Shown: positions 1-7,352 of the stretch, piece by piece
Layout: the number at the start of each line of letters is the position of its first letter
Position numbering within the stretch: the stretch's first letter is position 1
NCBI GenBank assembly: GCA_035263725.1
Contig: DATFRC010000046.1
Location: 1 to 12,279, forward strand
Length of the DNA stretch: 12,279 nt
Reading direction: 5' to 3'
Source: DASXRA01 sp035263725
GTDB taxonomy: Bacteria > Actinomycetota > Actinomycetes > Mycobacteriales > Jatrophihabitantaceae
Notes under the pieces: generated by a model
Database searches by the model: none
Seen by the model: only the letters and a program-made list of their open reading frames with translations
What the model was told of the DNA's origin: nothing
Translations under genes and position numbers: made by a program

Positions 1-573
1 GGGCCGGCGTCAACATCGGATATGCCGTCAACGCCGACGGCACCACCTGGACGTGGGGTCGCAACAGCACCGGCCAGCTCGGCGACGGCACACATACTGA
101 CCGCTACACCCCCGTCCAAGTCAGCGGGCTGACAAACGTCCGGGCGATCCCGGGTGGCTCGAGGCTCAGCTACGCCGTCGACACCGACGGCCATCTATGG
201 CCGGGGGGGTGGCGCCGATCCTGTCCCGCAGCGGTTCGACAGTGCCTGCGCAGTGGGGACTTCCGTCGTCGCCAACAGCACTGGCGCCTGGGAGCGCTGC
301 GACGACGACGCGGTGTGGCAGCTCGATCACCAGGACGCGACGACATCCGGCCAGGTGAGCTATCCCCGCCAGGTGCCTTCGCTGACGCACATCACCGCGA
401 TCGCGTCTGCGCCCGGCACCAGCGGGTCGGGCGCCGGGGTGCAGGCGCTGGACACCGAAGGGAAGGTTTGGCGTTACGACCGGCCCACCGACAGCTTCAC
501 ACGGGTGTACGGGCTCACTGGTGTCACTGCCATCGGCAGCGTCGGACAGATCGGCTACGCAGCCGCGAGCTGA
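1..573 (+). pseudogene. RCC1-repeat protein, 5'-truncated by window edge, frameshifted
   Basis: This is the C-terminal part of a beta-propeller protein of the RCC1 (regulator of chromosome condensation) repeat type. The 5' end lies outside the window. Reading from base 3 gives a clear repeat: YAVNADGTTWTWGRNSTGQL, then GDGTHTDRYTPVQVSGLTNV, then a second blade start YAVDTDGHLW. The coding signal then moves to the +1 frame at a run of seven G (203-209). From there to the TGA at 571-573 it continues with propeller-like strands such as VWQLD, VQALDTEGKVWRYD and GVTAIGSVGQIGYA. The original frame stays open to 623 but becomes Arg-rich and low-quality, so it is not the real product. One G fewer would restore a single frame. 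The break may be a homopolymer sequencing error, a true pseudogene or a slippage site. In Actinobacteria such proteins are often secreted, but no signal peptide can be seen here. Confidence 0.72.
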
Positions 574-577
574 GCCA

Positions 578-583
578 TATCGT
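578..583 (+). promoter_or_regulatory. -10 box for a leaderless yjbR-type transcript
   Basis: TATCGT matches the actinobacterial TANNNT -10 pattern. It lies six bases before the ATG at 590, so transcription would begin at or next to the A of the start codon. There is no Shine-Dalgarno sequence between the upstream stop and the ATG, which fits leaderless translation. No convincing -35 hexamer is present at 17-19 bp. Confidence 0.45.
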
Positions 584-589
584 TTCCGC

Positions 590-937
590 ATGGAGCGGGA
601 CGCGGCGGTCGGACACTGCCTGAGCCTGCCGGGCGCGTATCTCGACAACCCGTGGGGCCCGGAGCAGACGGTGGCGAAGGTCAGCGGCAAGATCTTCGCG
701 TTCCTCGGCGGCGATGACCCGTTGCAGATCGCCGTCAAGAACCACCCCGAGATGGTGGACGAGTGGCGAACGCGCTACCCGAACCATGTCGGCCCCGGCC
801 CGTACCTTGCGAAGGCGACGTGGAACTACGTCCGGGCAAGCGGCGCAGGTGCGCCGGACGACGACGAGATACGCGAACTCATCGAGGATTCGTACGCGCT
901 TGTAGTCGCGTCGCTGCCCAAGTCCAAGCGTCCGTGA
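590..937 (+). CDS. MmcQ/YjbR-family protein
   Basis: A 115-residue cytoplasmic protein of the MmcQ/YjbR family, a CyaY-like fold sometimes called DNA-binding whose biochemical role is not settled. Family hallmarks are visible in order: HCLSLPGAYLDNPWGPE (residues 9-25), KVSGKIFAFLGG (30-41), the VKNHPEMVDEWRTRYP segment (49-64), YLAKATWNYV (72-81) and the C-terminal helix ELIEDSYALVVASLPKSKR (96-114). The length is typical of the family. The ATG at 590 is chosen because homology begins almost at once and a -10 box sits just before it. An upstream in-frame start at 521 would add residues that lie inside the RCC1 gene. The gene starts 16 bp after the RCC1 stop but probably has its own promoter. 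It converges with the adenylate-forming enzyme gene. No functional link to the glycan genes is evident. Confidence 0.9.
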   Translation: MERDAAVGHCLSLPGAYLDNPWGPEQTVAKVSGKIFAFLGGDDPLQIAVKNHPEMVDEWRTRYPNHVGPGPYLAKATWNYVRASGAGAPDDDEIRELIEDSYALVVASLPKSKRP

Positions 938-944
938 CGGCACG

Positions 945-963
945 GCGCACGCATGGTGTGCGT
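945..963 (+). terminator. Hairpin in the 27-bp gap between convergent genes
   Basis: Arms 945-952 (GCGCACGC) and 956-963 (GTGTGCGT) form an 8-bp stem with two G-U pairs and a 3-base ATG loop. It lies exactly between the stop at 937 and the opposing stop at 965. No U-tract follows, which is common for actinobacterial terminators. Read on the minus strand the two wobble pairs become A-C mismatches, so it should work better for the plus-strand gene. Confidence 0.45.
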
Positions 964-964
964 A

Positions 965-2359
965 TCAAGGTGACTCGATCGGCTCGAACTGCCGCGTCTT
1001 GCCGGACCAGAAGCGGTCGAGGTCGTCGACCTTGCTGACGGTGACCTCAGGGGATGCAAGTCCGCTGCGACGTAGCACATCCGCAAGGTCAGCCCGCAGG
1101 CGCTCGAGGTCATCCGAACCATTGGTCACGACGGACACGTCCAGCCCGTGTGGCCTCTGGCGGACGGAGAAGTCGGTCAGGCCGGGCGCGGCGAGAATGG
1201 CGCGCTCCACCGCGCGACGAGGCGCCGAGACCCCGCCGTCGTACCCGAACTCCCCGTCGATCCGTCCGTGAACATTGGTGATGCGCTTGTGGGCACACCC
1301 ACACGGACACGGCTCATCGGTGATCGTCACCGCGTCCGCGAGGTCATAGCGGATCAGTGGCTGGTCGAGGTTGTACAGGCTGGTCAGCAACAGCCGATCC
1401 CCCGGTTGCCCGTATGGGACAACGTTGCCCTCGGTGTCGACTGATTCCAGGATCACCAGGTCGTCGGCGATGTGGAAGCCCTCCCCGACACCGCAGGCAA
1501 AGGCATAGGTGCCTTCGGAACAGCCCCAGAACTCCGCCGGCTCGATGCCCCACGCCGCCCGGACCGCCTCTCGGACCGCCGGCGTGCACATTTCGCCGGC
1601 CACGGCTACCCAGGTCGGGGTGATTGTCAAGCGGCCGGCCAGCGCCTCCACGGCGAGACGCCGGATGACGTTCGGCCACCCCTGAAGAGCGTCGACCCTC
1701 GGACGGGCCTGATTGAGACCATCGACCATCTCGGCAAGTGGCATCGTGCCGGCGAAGCAGTGCGAGGGCGGCCCGCCGCTCTCGAAGGTGCTGAAGGCGT
1801 GAAATGCGCCGGACTCATGCCTGGTGCTGCAGGCGAACGCCTGCACCAGGACGGCGTGCGGATCCTCCCCGCGCCGACCCGTCCAGCGCGAACCCTGCAT
1901 CACGAATGTCACGAAGGCGTCCCAGCCGTAGACCTGGATCGCTTCCGTGCCGGTATACCCGGTCGTCACGATCGCGTGGTACTCGTCATCGAGATACCGG
2001 TCGTCGCCATTCAGTTGCGCAACGTGTTCCTTCACGCGGTCGAGCGTCAAGCCAGGAACTGTGACCAGATCGTCGAACTCGGCCATCATCTCGGCCCGCG
2101 TGAGGATCGGCAGGGAGGGCAGGTCGGCTTCGGTGAAGGTGGCCAGATCGCGTCCCGCCAGTCGAGTCCGCCAGAACGGCGAATTGTCCGCCGCCCAGCG
2201 CAGCAATTCCTGCAGTCGCCGTTCTCTTTCCGCAGCAAGACGCCCGGCGTCCCAGCGCAGCCGGCGAACACCCTTGAGGTAGGCGTCCTGTAGTTCCGCC
2301 CGTTGGCGCCGGACAAGTTGCTCGTACTGGTCAGCGGACCGGGTTGCGTTCGCAGGCAT
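965..2359 (-). CDS. PaaK/CapK-like adenylate-forming enzyme (phenylacetate-CoA ligase family)
   Basis: A 464-residue cytoplasmic member of the ANL (adenylate-forming) superfamily, in the branch of phenylacetate-CoA ligase and CapK. Such enzymes activate a carboxylate with ATP and usually pass it to a thiol; the substrate here is unknown. Visible features are an N-terminal helical region, a P-loop-like TTGYTGTEAIQVY (132-144, degenerate compared with SSGTTG), VAGEMCTPAVREAV (253-266), the A5-type FWGCSEGTY (277-285), the A7/A8-type LIRYDLADAV (335-344), CPCGCAHKRI followed by HGRIDGEF (351-371), and an A10-type SGKTR whose Lys454 would be the catalytic lysine. The ATG at 2359 is preferred because a -10 box lies just before it. 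A TTG at 2422 would add 21 residues without family features. It is divergent from the epimerase gene and convergent with the yjbR-type gene. CapK-like proteins do occur in polysaccharide loci, so a role in acyl decoration is possible but unproven. Confidence 0.85.
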   Translation of the reverse strand: MPANATRSADQYEQLVRRQRAELQDAYLKGVRRLRWDAGRLAAERERRLQELLRWAADNSPFWRTRLAGRDLATFTEADLPSLPILTRAEMMAEFDDLVTVPGLTLDRVKEHVAQLNGDDRYLDDEYHAIVTTGYTGTEAIQVYGWDAFVTFVMQGSRWTGRRGEDPHAVLVQAFACSTRHESGAFHAFSTFESGGPPSHCFAGTMPLAEMVDGLNQARPRVDALQGWPNVIRRLAVEALAGRLTITPTWVAVAGEMCTPAVREAVRAAWGIEPAEFWGCSEGTYAFACGVGEGFHIADDLVILESVDTEGNVVPYGQPGDRLLLTSLYNLDQPLIRYDLADAVTITDEPCPCGCAHKRITNVHGRIDGEFGYDGGVSAPRRAVERAILAAPGLTDFSVRQRPHGLDVSVVTNGSDDLERLRADLADVLRRSGLASPEVTVSKVDDLDRFWSGKTRQFEPIESP

Positions 2360-2366
2360 GCGCGAG

Positions 2367-2372
2367 ATCGTA
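2367..2372 (-). promoter_or_regulatory. -10 box for the PaaK-like gene, leaderless type
   Basis: On the minus strand TACGAT (TANNNT) lies 7 bases before the ATG at 2359. A weak -35, TTCAAA (2391-2396, four of six matches to TTGACA), sits 18 bp further upstream. No Shine-Dalgarno sequence precedes the ATG. This placement supports both a leaderless mRNA and the choice of the 2359 start. Confidence 0.4.
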
Positions 2373-2429
2373 GCTTTACGCCCGCCACATTTTGAAGGCA
2401 CTCGGCGCGCGTGGACCGTCAAGTCGTCG

Positions 2430-2435
2430 TAGTAT
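2430..2435 (+). promoter_or_regulatory. Possible -10 box for the epimerase gene
   Basis: TAGTAT fits TANNNT and would give a 5' leader of about 20 bases that holds the G-rich ribosome site at 2452-2458. No good -35 hexamer is present at the normal distance, so this is tentative. Confidence 0.3.
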
Positions 2436-2451
2436 CTAGCGACTGGAGTCC

Positions 2452-2458
2452 GGGGGGA
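2452..2458 (+). promoter_or_regulatory. Ribosome binding site of the epimerase gene
   Basis: GGGGGGA ends five bases before the ATG at 2464. It fixes that ATG as the start of the wecB-type gene. Confidence 0.6.
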
Positions 2459-2463
2459 TCCAT

Positions 2464-3612
2464 ATGGACCGAGTAATGGTCATTTACGGCACGCGGCCCG
2501 AGGCGATCAAGCTGGCGCCGCTGATCGGCCGGCTGGCGGCATCGCAACACTTGCAGCCACTGCCTGTCGTCACCGGGCAGCACCGCGAGATGCTCGACCA
2601 GGTCAACCAGCTGTTCGGCATCGAGCCGGTGCACGACCTGGACATCATCACCCCGCGGCAGACGCTGACGGACGTGACGGTGCGGGCGCTGTCCGGGTTG
2701 AGCGACGTGATCCGCGCCGAGGCGCCGGTCGCGGTGGTCGTGCAGGGCGACACCACCACCTCGTTCGTGGCGGCGCTGGCGGCCTTCTACGCGCAGGTGC
2801 CCGTGGTGCACGTCGAGGCGGGGCTGCGCACGTCCGATCCGTACAACCCGTTTCCGGAGGAGATCAACCGCCGACTGACCTCGCAGCTGGCCAGCCTGCA
2901 CCTGGCGCCCACCCGCACGTCCCGAGCCAACCTCGTCGCCGAGAACGTCAAGCCCTCGCAGATCTTCGTCACCGGCAACACCGTCATCGACGCGCTGCAC
3001 TCGGTCGTGGCGCGCCGGCTGGCCTATTCCGATCTCGCGCTAGAGCGGCTGGACGGGCGCAGTGTGCTGATCACGGCGCACCGCCGGGAGTCCTGGGGCG
3101 CGCCGATGGCCGCCTCGGCGCGCGCCATCGCCACCCTGGCCCGGCGCTACCCCGACGTGACGTTCGTGCTCCCGGCGCATCTCAATCCGGTCGTGCGCGA
3201 GGTGTTGCTGCCGCCGCTGGCGGGACTGCCCAACGTCGCGATCACCGAACCGTTGCCGTACGGCCAGTTCTGCCGCCTGATGCAAGACAGCCACCTGATC
3301 CTGACCGACAGCGGCGGCGTGCAGGAAGAAGGCCCGAGTCTCGGCAAGCCCGTGCTCGTCATGCGCGAGACGACCGAACGCCCCGAGGCGGTGGAGGCCG
3401 GCACCGTCCGGCTGGTCGGCACCGACGAGGCGACGATCGTCCACGAGGTCGCGGCCCTGCTCGACGACGCCGACCACTACGCGACGATGGCCAACGCCGT
3501 GAACCCCTACGGCGACGGCCACGCCGCGCGCCGTTCGGTCCAGGCGATCGAGCACTTCTTCGGACTGGCTGATCCGCCAGACGATTTCGACCCGGCCTAC
3601 TCCGGCCGGTAG
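2464..3612 (+). CDS. wecB: UDP-N-acetylglucosamine 2-epimerase (non-hydrolysing)
   Basis: A 382-residue cytoplasmic enzyme that interconverts UDP-GlcNAc and UDP-ManNAc, the entry step to ManNAc-containing glycans. Its length is normal for the family (two Rossmann-like lobes, GT-B fold). Visible motifs are GTRPEAIKLAPL (9-20, with Arg11 and Lys16), VTGQHREML (36-44), VQGDTTTS (93-100, Asp96), HVEAGLRT (116-123, Glu118), PFPEEINRR (129-137, Glu132), TAHRRES (204-210, His206), LTDSGGVQEE (280-289) and RETTERPE (301-308). These are the positions expected for the catalytic and UDP-binding residues. The ATG at 2464 follows a strong G-rich ribosome site. The gene is alone in its transcription unit, divergent from the PaaK-like gene and convergent with mfd, whose stop is 19 bp away. 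Its product would feed the dehydrogenase and transferase encoded beyond mfd. The family assignment is firm; the gene name is by family. Confidence 0.96.
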   Translation: MDRVMVIYGTRPEAIKLAPLIGRLAASQHLQPLPVVTGQHREMLDQVNQLFGIEPVHDLDIITPRQTLTDVTVRALSGLSDVIRAEAPVAVVVQGDTTTSFVAALAAFYAQVPVVHVEAGLRTSDPYNPFPEEINRRLTSQLASLHLAPTRTSRANLVAENVKPSQIFVTGNTVIDALHSVVARRLAYSDLALERLDGRSVLITAHRRESWGAPMAASARAIATLARRYPDVTFVLPAHLNPVVREVLLPPLAGLPNVAITEPLPYGQFCRLMQDSHLILTDSGGVQEEGPSLGKPVLVMRETTERPEAVEAGTVRLVGTDEATIVHEVAALLDDADHYATMANAVNPYGDGHAARRSVQAIEHFFGLADPPDDFDPAYSGR

Positions 3613-3631
3613 CGACGCGGGACGAGTTCGA

Positions 3632-6600
3632 TCACGACCGCCCGGGACCGGCGATCTGCTCCAGCACCTCGCCGCACCACTGCAGCAGGGCGATGTCGCG
3701 CAGCGGCTCGCTGCCCATCCCGCCCTGTCTCGGACGCGGCACCGACACCGTTCCTACAGCCTGCTTGTACACCGCACGGTCGTAGAGACGGCGGAGCCGC
3801 AACTGCGCCGACTCGGGCAGGTCGAGCGGCGAGAAACGAACAGCGGCGCCCTGCAGCGCGACCTCGGTAACCCCGTAGCGGCGGCACAGCACCTTGAACC
3901 GCGCCACAGCCAGCAGGTTCTCGACCGGCGAGGGCACCGGGCCGAACCGGTCGACGAGCTCCTCGCGCACCGCCTCCACAGCCTCGTCCGTCGTCGCGCT
4001 CGCCAACGACCGGTAGGCCTCCAGGCGCAACCGCTCGCCGGGCAGGTACTCCACCGGCAGGTTGGCGTCGACCGGCAGGTCGACCTTGACGTCGGCGGCC
4101 TCTTCCGCGCCGTCGCCGCGGTACTCCGCGACCGCCTCACCGACGAGGCGCACGTACAGGTCGAAGCCCACGCCGGCGATGTGCCCGGACTGCTCGCCGC
4201 CCAGCAGGTTGCCGGCCCCGCGAATCTCCAGATCCTTCATCGCCACGGCCATACCTGCGCCGAGTTCGGTGTGCTGGGCGATCGTGGCCAGCCGGTCGTA
4301 GGCCGTCTCGGTCAGCGGACGTTCCGGCGGGTACAGGAAATACGCGTACCCGCGCTCGCGCGCCCGCCCCACGCGTCCCCGCAGCTGATGCAGCTGCGAG
4401 AGGCCGAACATGTCGGACCGCTCGACGATAAGCGTGTTCGCGTTCGCGATGTCCAGGCCGGACTCGACGATGGTTGTGCAGACCAGCACGTCATAGCGCT
4501 TATCCCAGAAGCCGACCATGACCTGCTCGAGCGCGTCTTCGCTCATCTGCCCGTGTGCCACAGCGATGCGCGCCTCGGGCACCAGCTTCGCGACCCGCTC
4601 GGCGGCGTAATTGATCGAGTCGACGCGATTGTGGATGTAGAACACCTGCCCGTCGCGTAGCAGTTCGCGCCGGATTGCTGCGGCGATCTGCCGCTCGTCC
4701 TGCGCGCCGACGAACGTCAGGATCGGATGCCGCTCCTCGGGTGGGGTCAGGATCGTCGTCATCTCGCGGATTCCGGTCAACGACATCTCCAGCGTGCGCG
4801 GGATCGGCGTGGCCGACATGGTCAGCACGTCCACGGCAGTACGCAGCGCCTTGAGGTACTCCTTGTGCTCGACGCCGAAACGCTGTTCTTCGTCGACCAC
4901 GACCAAGCCGACGTCCTTGAACCGCACGTTCTGCTGGAGGATGCGGTGGGTGCCGATCACGACATCGACGCTGCCGTTCGCGATGCCCGCCATGGTGGCC
5001 TCGACCTCTGACGCCGGTGTGAACCGGGACAGTTCGCGGATCTCTACGGGGAACTGCGCCATCCGCTCCCGGAACGTCGACAGGTGCTGGTGCGACAACA
5101 GCGTCGTCGGGACGAGCACGGCCACCTGCTTGCCGTCCTGCACCGCCTTGAACGCCGCACGCACGGCCACTTCGGTCTTGCCGTAGCCCACGTCGCCACA
5201 GATGATCCGGTCCATCGGCACGGGGAGTTCCATGTCGGCCTTGACCTCGTCGATCGCGGCGAGCTGGTCCGGCGTCTCGACGTACGGGAACGCGTCTTCC
5301 AGTTCCCGCTGCCACGGGGTGTCCGGGCTGAACGCATAGCCCTTGGTGGCCATCCGCGCGCTGTAGAGGCGGATGAGCTGCGCCGCGATCTCGCGTACCG
5401 CCTTGCGCGCGCGGCCTTTCGTCTTGGCCCAGTCGGCACCGCCCAGGCGGTTCAGCGACGGGTTTTCGCCGCCGACATACTTGGTGACCTGGTCGAGCGA
5501 ATCGGTCGGCACGAAAAGGCGATCACCCGGCTGGCCGCGCCTGGACGGGGCGTACTCGATGATCAGATACTCGCGCTCGCCGCCGTTGACGGTACGGCGC
5601 ACCATCTCGACGTATCTGCCCACGCCGTGCTGCTCGTGAACGACGAAGTCACCTGCCTGAAGCTGGACGGGGTCGATCGCGTTGCGCCGCCTGCTCGGCA
5701 TGCGCGAGGTGTCGCGGGTGAGCGAGCCACGCTGGCCCGTCAGGTCGGCCTCGGTGAGAAACGCGAGCCCCAAGCCGGGCGCGATCATGCCACTGCCCAG
5801 GGATCCCGTCGTCACGAAGACGACACCGGGCTGCAATCCGGCGTCCAGCCGCGCCGGTACGTCGGCTGCGGCCAGCCGCTCGGCGGCGCGCTGCGCGGAG
5901 CCGTGCCCGTCGAAGACGAGCACGACCTGCCAGTCGTCCCGGGTCCACTCCTTGAGGTCGGCCACGGCCGCCTCGGTGTCGCCGCGGTACGTCGGTGCCG
6001 TGGTGAACGCGCTCGTGACCTCCGCGCCGAGCTGCGTCACCCCCCACCACGGGATGTTCGCCGCGACGGCCTCTGCCTGCGCATCGTCGAGTTCGTGCAG
6101 CGACGCTGCCGCGAGATCGATGGGAGCCCGGCCACCGCCGGCCGCGACCGCCCAGGAAGCAGCGAGGAACTCCTCGGATGTCCGCACCAGATCGGCAGCC
6201 CGGCTGTGCACCCGCTCCGGTTCGCACACGATCACGTGCGAGCCTGCCGGCAACTCGTGCAGCACCAGGCGCAGGTGGTCCACGAGCACCGGAGCGAGCG
6301 CCTCCATGCCTTCAACGGCCTCGCCGCGACTGATCGGGTCCAGCAGCTCGCCGAGCTCCGGATGCCGATCGAGGAGTTTGGCGGCGCGTGCCTGTACCTC
6401 GGGTGTCAGCAGCAGCTCACGGCAGGGAGGCGCCCACAGCCCGTGCCCGGCGATCTCCAGCGATCGCTGGTCGGCGACCTTGAAGTAGCGGATCTCCTCG
6501 ACCTCGTCGCCCCAGAACTCCACGCGTAGCGGGTGCTCCTCCGTCGGGGGAAAGACATCGAGGATGCCGCCGCGCACCGCGAAGTCGCCGCGCCTTTCCA

Positions 6601-7108
6601 CGAGGTCGGTCCGGGCGTACCCGGCGGCGACCAGGTCCGCCACCACGTCGGTGAGTTCGCGTCCCGCGTCGCCGGCGTGCAACTCCACCGGCGTGAGCTC
6701 ACCGAGTCCCGGCACCTGAGGCTGCAGCACCGCCCGCACCGGCGCCACGACCGCCCGCAGCGGCCCGTGTTCCTCGCTCGGATGGGCGAGCCGCCTCAGC
6801 ACGGCCAGCCGCTGCCCGACCGTGTCGGCGCGCGGTGAGAGTCGTTCGTGCGGCAGCGTCTCCCATCCCGGATAGACAGCCACCGTGTCCTGCGGCAGCA
6901 AGCAACGCAGCGCCGCCGCCAGATCGTCCGCCTCCGCGCCTGTGCTGGTCACCGCCAGCACGGTGCGCTCGCGGGCCACCGCCGCGATTACGAACGGCCG
7001 CAGTGCCGAAGGCCCGCTGACCGTCAACTCCGGCGCGCCGACCGACTCGACGACCGTGCGTAGCGCCGGGTCAGCCAGCGCGACATTCAGCAGAGGCGAC
7101 AAACTCAT
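3632..7108 (-). CDS. mfd: Transcription-repair coupling factor Mfd
   Basis: An 1158-residue ATP-dependent DNA translocase that pushes stalled RNA polymerase off damaged DNA and recruits UvrA for nucleotide excision repair. Domains in order are: a UvrB-like N-terminal module (about 20-340, with VYPGWETLPHERLSP at 78-92 and RGDFAVRGGILDVFPP at 173-188), the RNA-polymerase-interacting CarD-like domain (about 480-545, starting GDFVVHEQHGVGRYVEM), the helicase core with Walker A GDVGYGKTE (638-646), DEEQRFG (739-745), SATPIPRT (765-772), TTIVESGLDI (878-887) and motif VI QLRGRVGRA (908-916), and the C-terminal TRCF domain (about 1010-1110). All key residues look intact. The ATG at 7108 is chosen because GGAAGG lies six bases upstream of it; a GTG at 7132 would add eight residues without such a site. 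It is a single-gene unit, convergent with the epimerase gene and divergent from the glycan operon. Confidence 0.98.
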   Translation of the reverse strand: MSLSPLLNVALADPALRTVVESVGAPELTVSGPSALRPFVIAAVARERTVLAVTSTGAEADDLAAALRCLLPQDTVAVYPGWETLPHERLSPRADTVGQRLAVLRRLAHPSEEHGPLRAVVAPVRAVLQPQVPGLGELTPVELHAGDAGRELTDVVADLVAAGYARTDLVERRGDFAVRGGILDVFPPTEEHPLRVEFWGDEVEEIRYFKVADQRSLEIAGHGLWAPPCRELLLTPEVQARAAKLLDRHPELGELLDPISRGEAVEGMEALAPVLVDHLRLVLHELPAGSHVIVCEPERVHSRAADLVRTSEEFLAASWAVAAGGGRAPIDLAAASLHELDDAQAEAVAANIPWWGVTQLGAEVTSAFTTAPTYRGDTEAAVADLKEWTRDDWQVVLVFDGHGSAQRAAERLAAADVPARLDAGLQPGVVFVTTGSLGSGMIAPGLGLAFLTEADLTGQRGSLTRDTSRMPSRRRNAIDPVQLQAGDFVVHEQHGVGRYVEMVRRTVNGGEREYLIIEYAPSRRGQPGDRLFVPTDSLDQVTKYVGGENPSLNRLGGADWAKTKGRARKAVREIAAQLIRLYSARMATKGYAFSPDTPWQRELEDAFPYVETPDQLAAIDEVKADMELPVPMDRIICGDVGYGKTEVAVRAAFKAVQDGKQVAVLVPTTLLSHQHLSTFRERMAQFPVEIRELSRFTPASEVEATMAGIANGSVDVVIGTHRILQQNVRFKDVGLVVVDEEQRFGVEHKEYLKALRTAVDVLTMSATPIPRTLEMSLTGIREMTTILTPPEERHPILTFVGAQDERQIAAAIRRELLRDGQVFYIHNRVDSINYAAERVAKLVPEARIAVAHGQMSEDALEQVMVGFWDKRYDVLVCTTIVESGLDIANANTLIVERSDMFGLSQLHQLRGRVGRARERGYAYFLYPPERPLTETAYDRLATIAQHTELGAGMAVAMKDLEIRGAGNLLGGEQSGHIAGVGFDLYVRLVGEAVAEYRGDGAEEAADVKVDLPVDANLPVEYLPGERLRLEAYRSLASATTDEAVEAVREELVDRFGPVPSPVENLLAVARFKVLCRRYGVTEVALQGAAVRFSPLDLPESAQLRLRRLYDRAVYKQAVGTVSVPRPRQGGMGSEPLRDIALLQWCGEVLEQIAGPGRS

Positions 7109-7262
7109 GCGAAACCTTCCGCAGGGCAGCACAACAATCCCCGATCCGGTAGCGGACGGGGGATACCCTCCAGCCTACGCGGGCAACCGACAGGCCGTGG
7201 CCCGTCCGCGGCGTGGGTCGGGCTGCCGCGAGCGCGGACAGCCAGCATCGGTCACGCACGGA

Positions 7263-7268
7263 TAAGGT
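7263..7268 (+). promoter_or_regulatory. Possible -10 box for the glycan operon
   Basis: TAAGGT fits TANNNT in the 244-bp region between mfd and the three-gene operon. It would give a leader of roughly 75-80 bases. No clear -35 is seen at the standard spacing, so confidence is low. The rest of the region 7109-7352 shows no ORF with coding character. Confidence 0.22.
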
Positions 7269-7296
7269 GTGCCAAGCCGGTGATGCGCGATGCCCG

Positions 7297-7306
7297 CGCA
7301 CGTGCG
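7297..7306. promoter_or_regulatory. 10-bp perfect palindrome, possible operator
   Basis: CGCACGTGCG reads the same on both strands. It lies about 47 bp before the ATG of the operon's first gene, in the leader predicted from the -10 box at 7263. It could bind a dimeric regulator or form a small hairpin. GC-rich palindromes of this size also arise by chance. Confidence 0.22.
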
Positions 7307-7352
7307 ATCCTGTCATTCCACGGTGAATCGTTCGGGGGGACGAGTGGACCAT

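Noticed and set aside
315..623. 102-codon frame overlapping the RCC1 gene end
   Set aside because: It is the out-of-frame continuation after the G-run, Arg-rich and without propeller features.
2360..2422. Longer PaaK-like protein starting at TTG 2422
   Set aside because: The extra 21 residues show no family features, and a -10 box sits directly before the ATG at 2359.
2456..2466. Adjacent GGATCC and CATATG, resembling BamHI and NdeI cloning sites
   Set aside because: The flanks are continuous native-looking sequence, the G-run serves as the ribosome site, and CATATG also occurs naturally at the start at 7353.
3613..3631. Terminator between the convergent epimerase and mfd genes
   Set aside because: The 19-bp gap has no good stem; only short GC palindromes (GGCCGG, CCCGGG) inside the gene ends are seen.
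5084..6529. 481-codon open frame on the plus strand inside mfd
   Set aside because: Mfd is unmistakable on the other strand; the antisense product has no recognisable motif.
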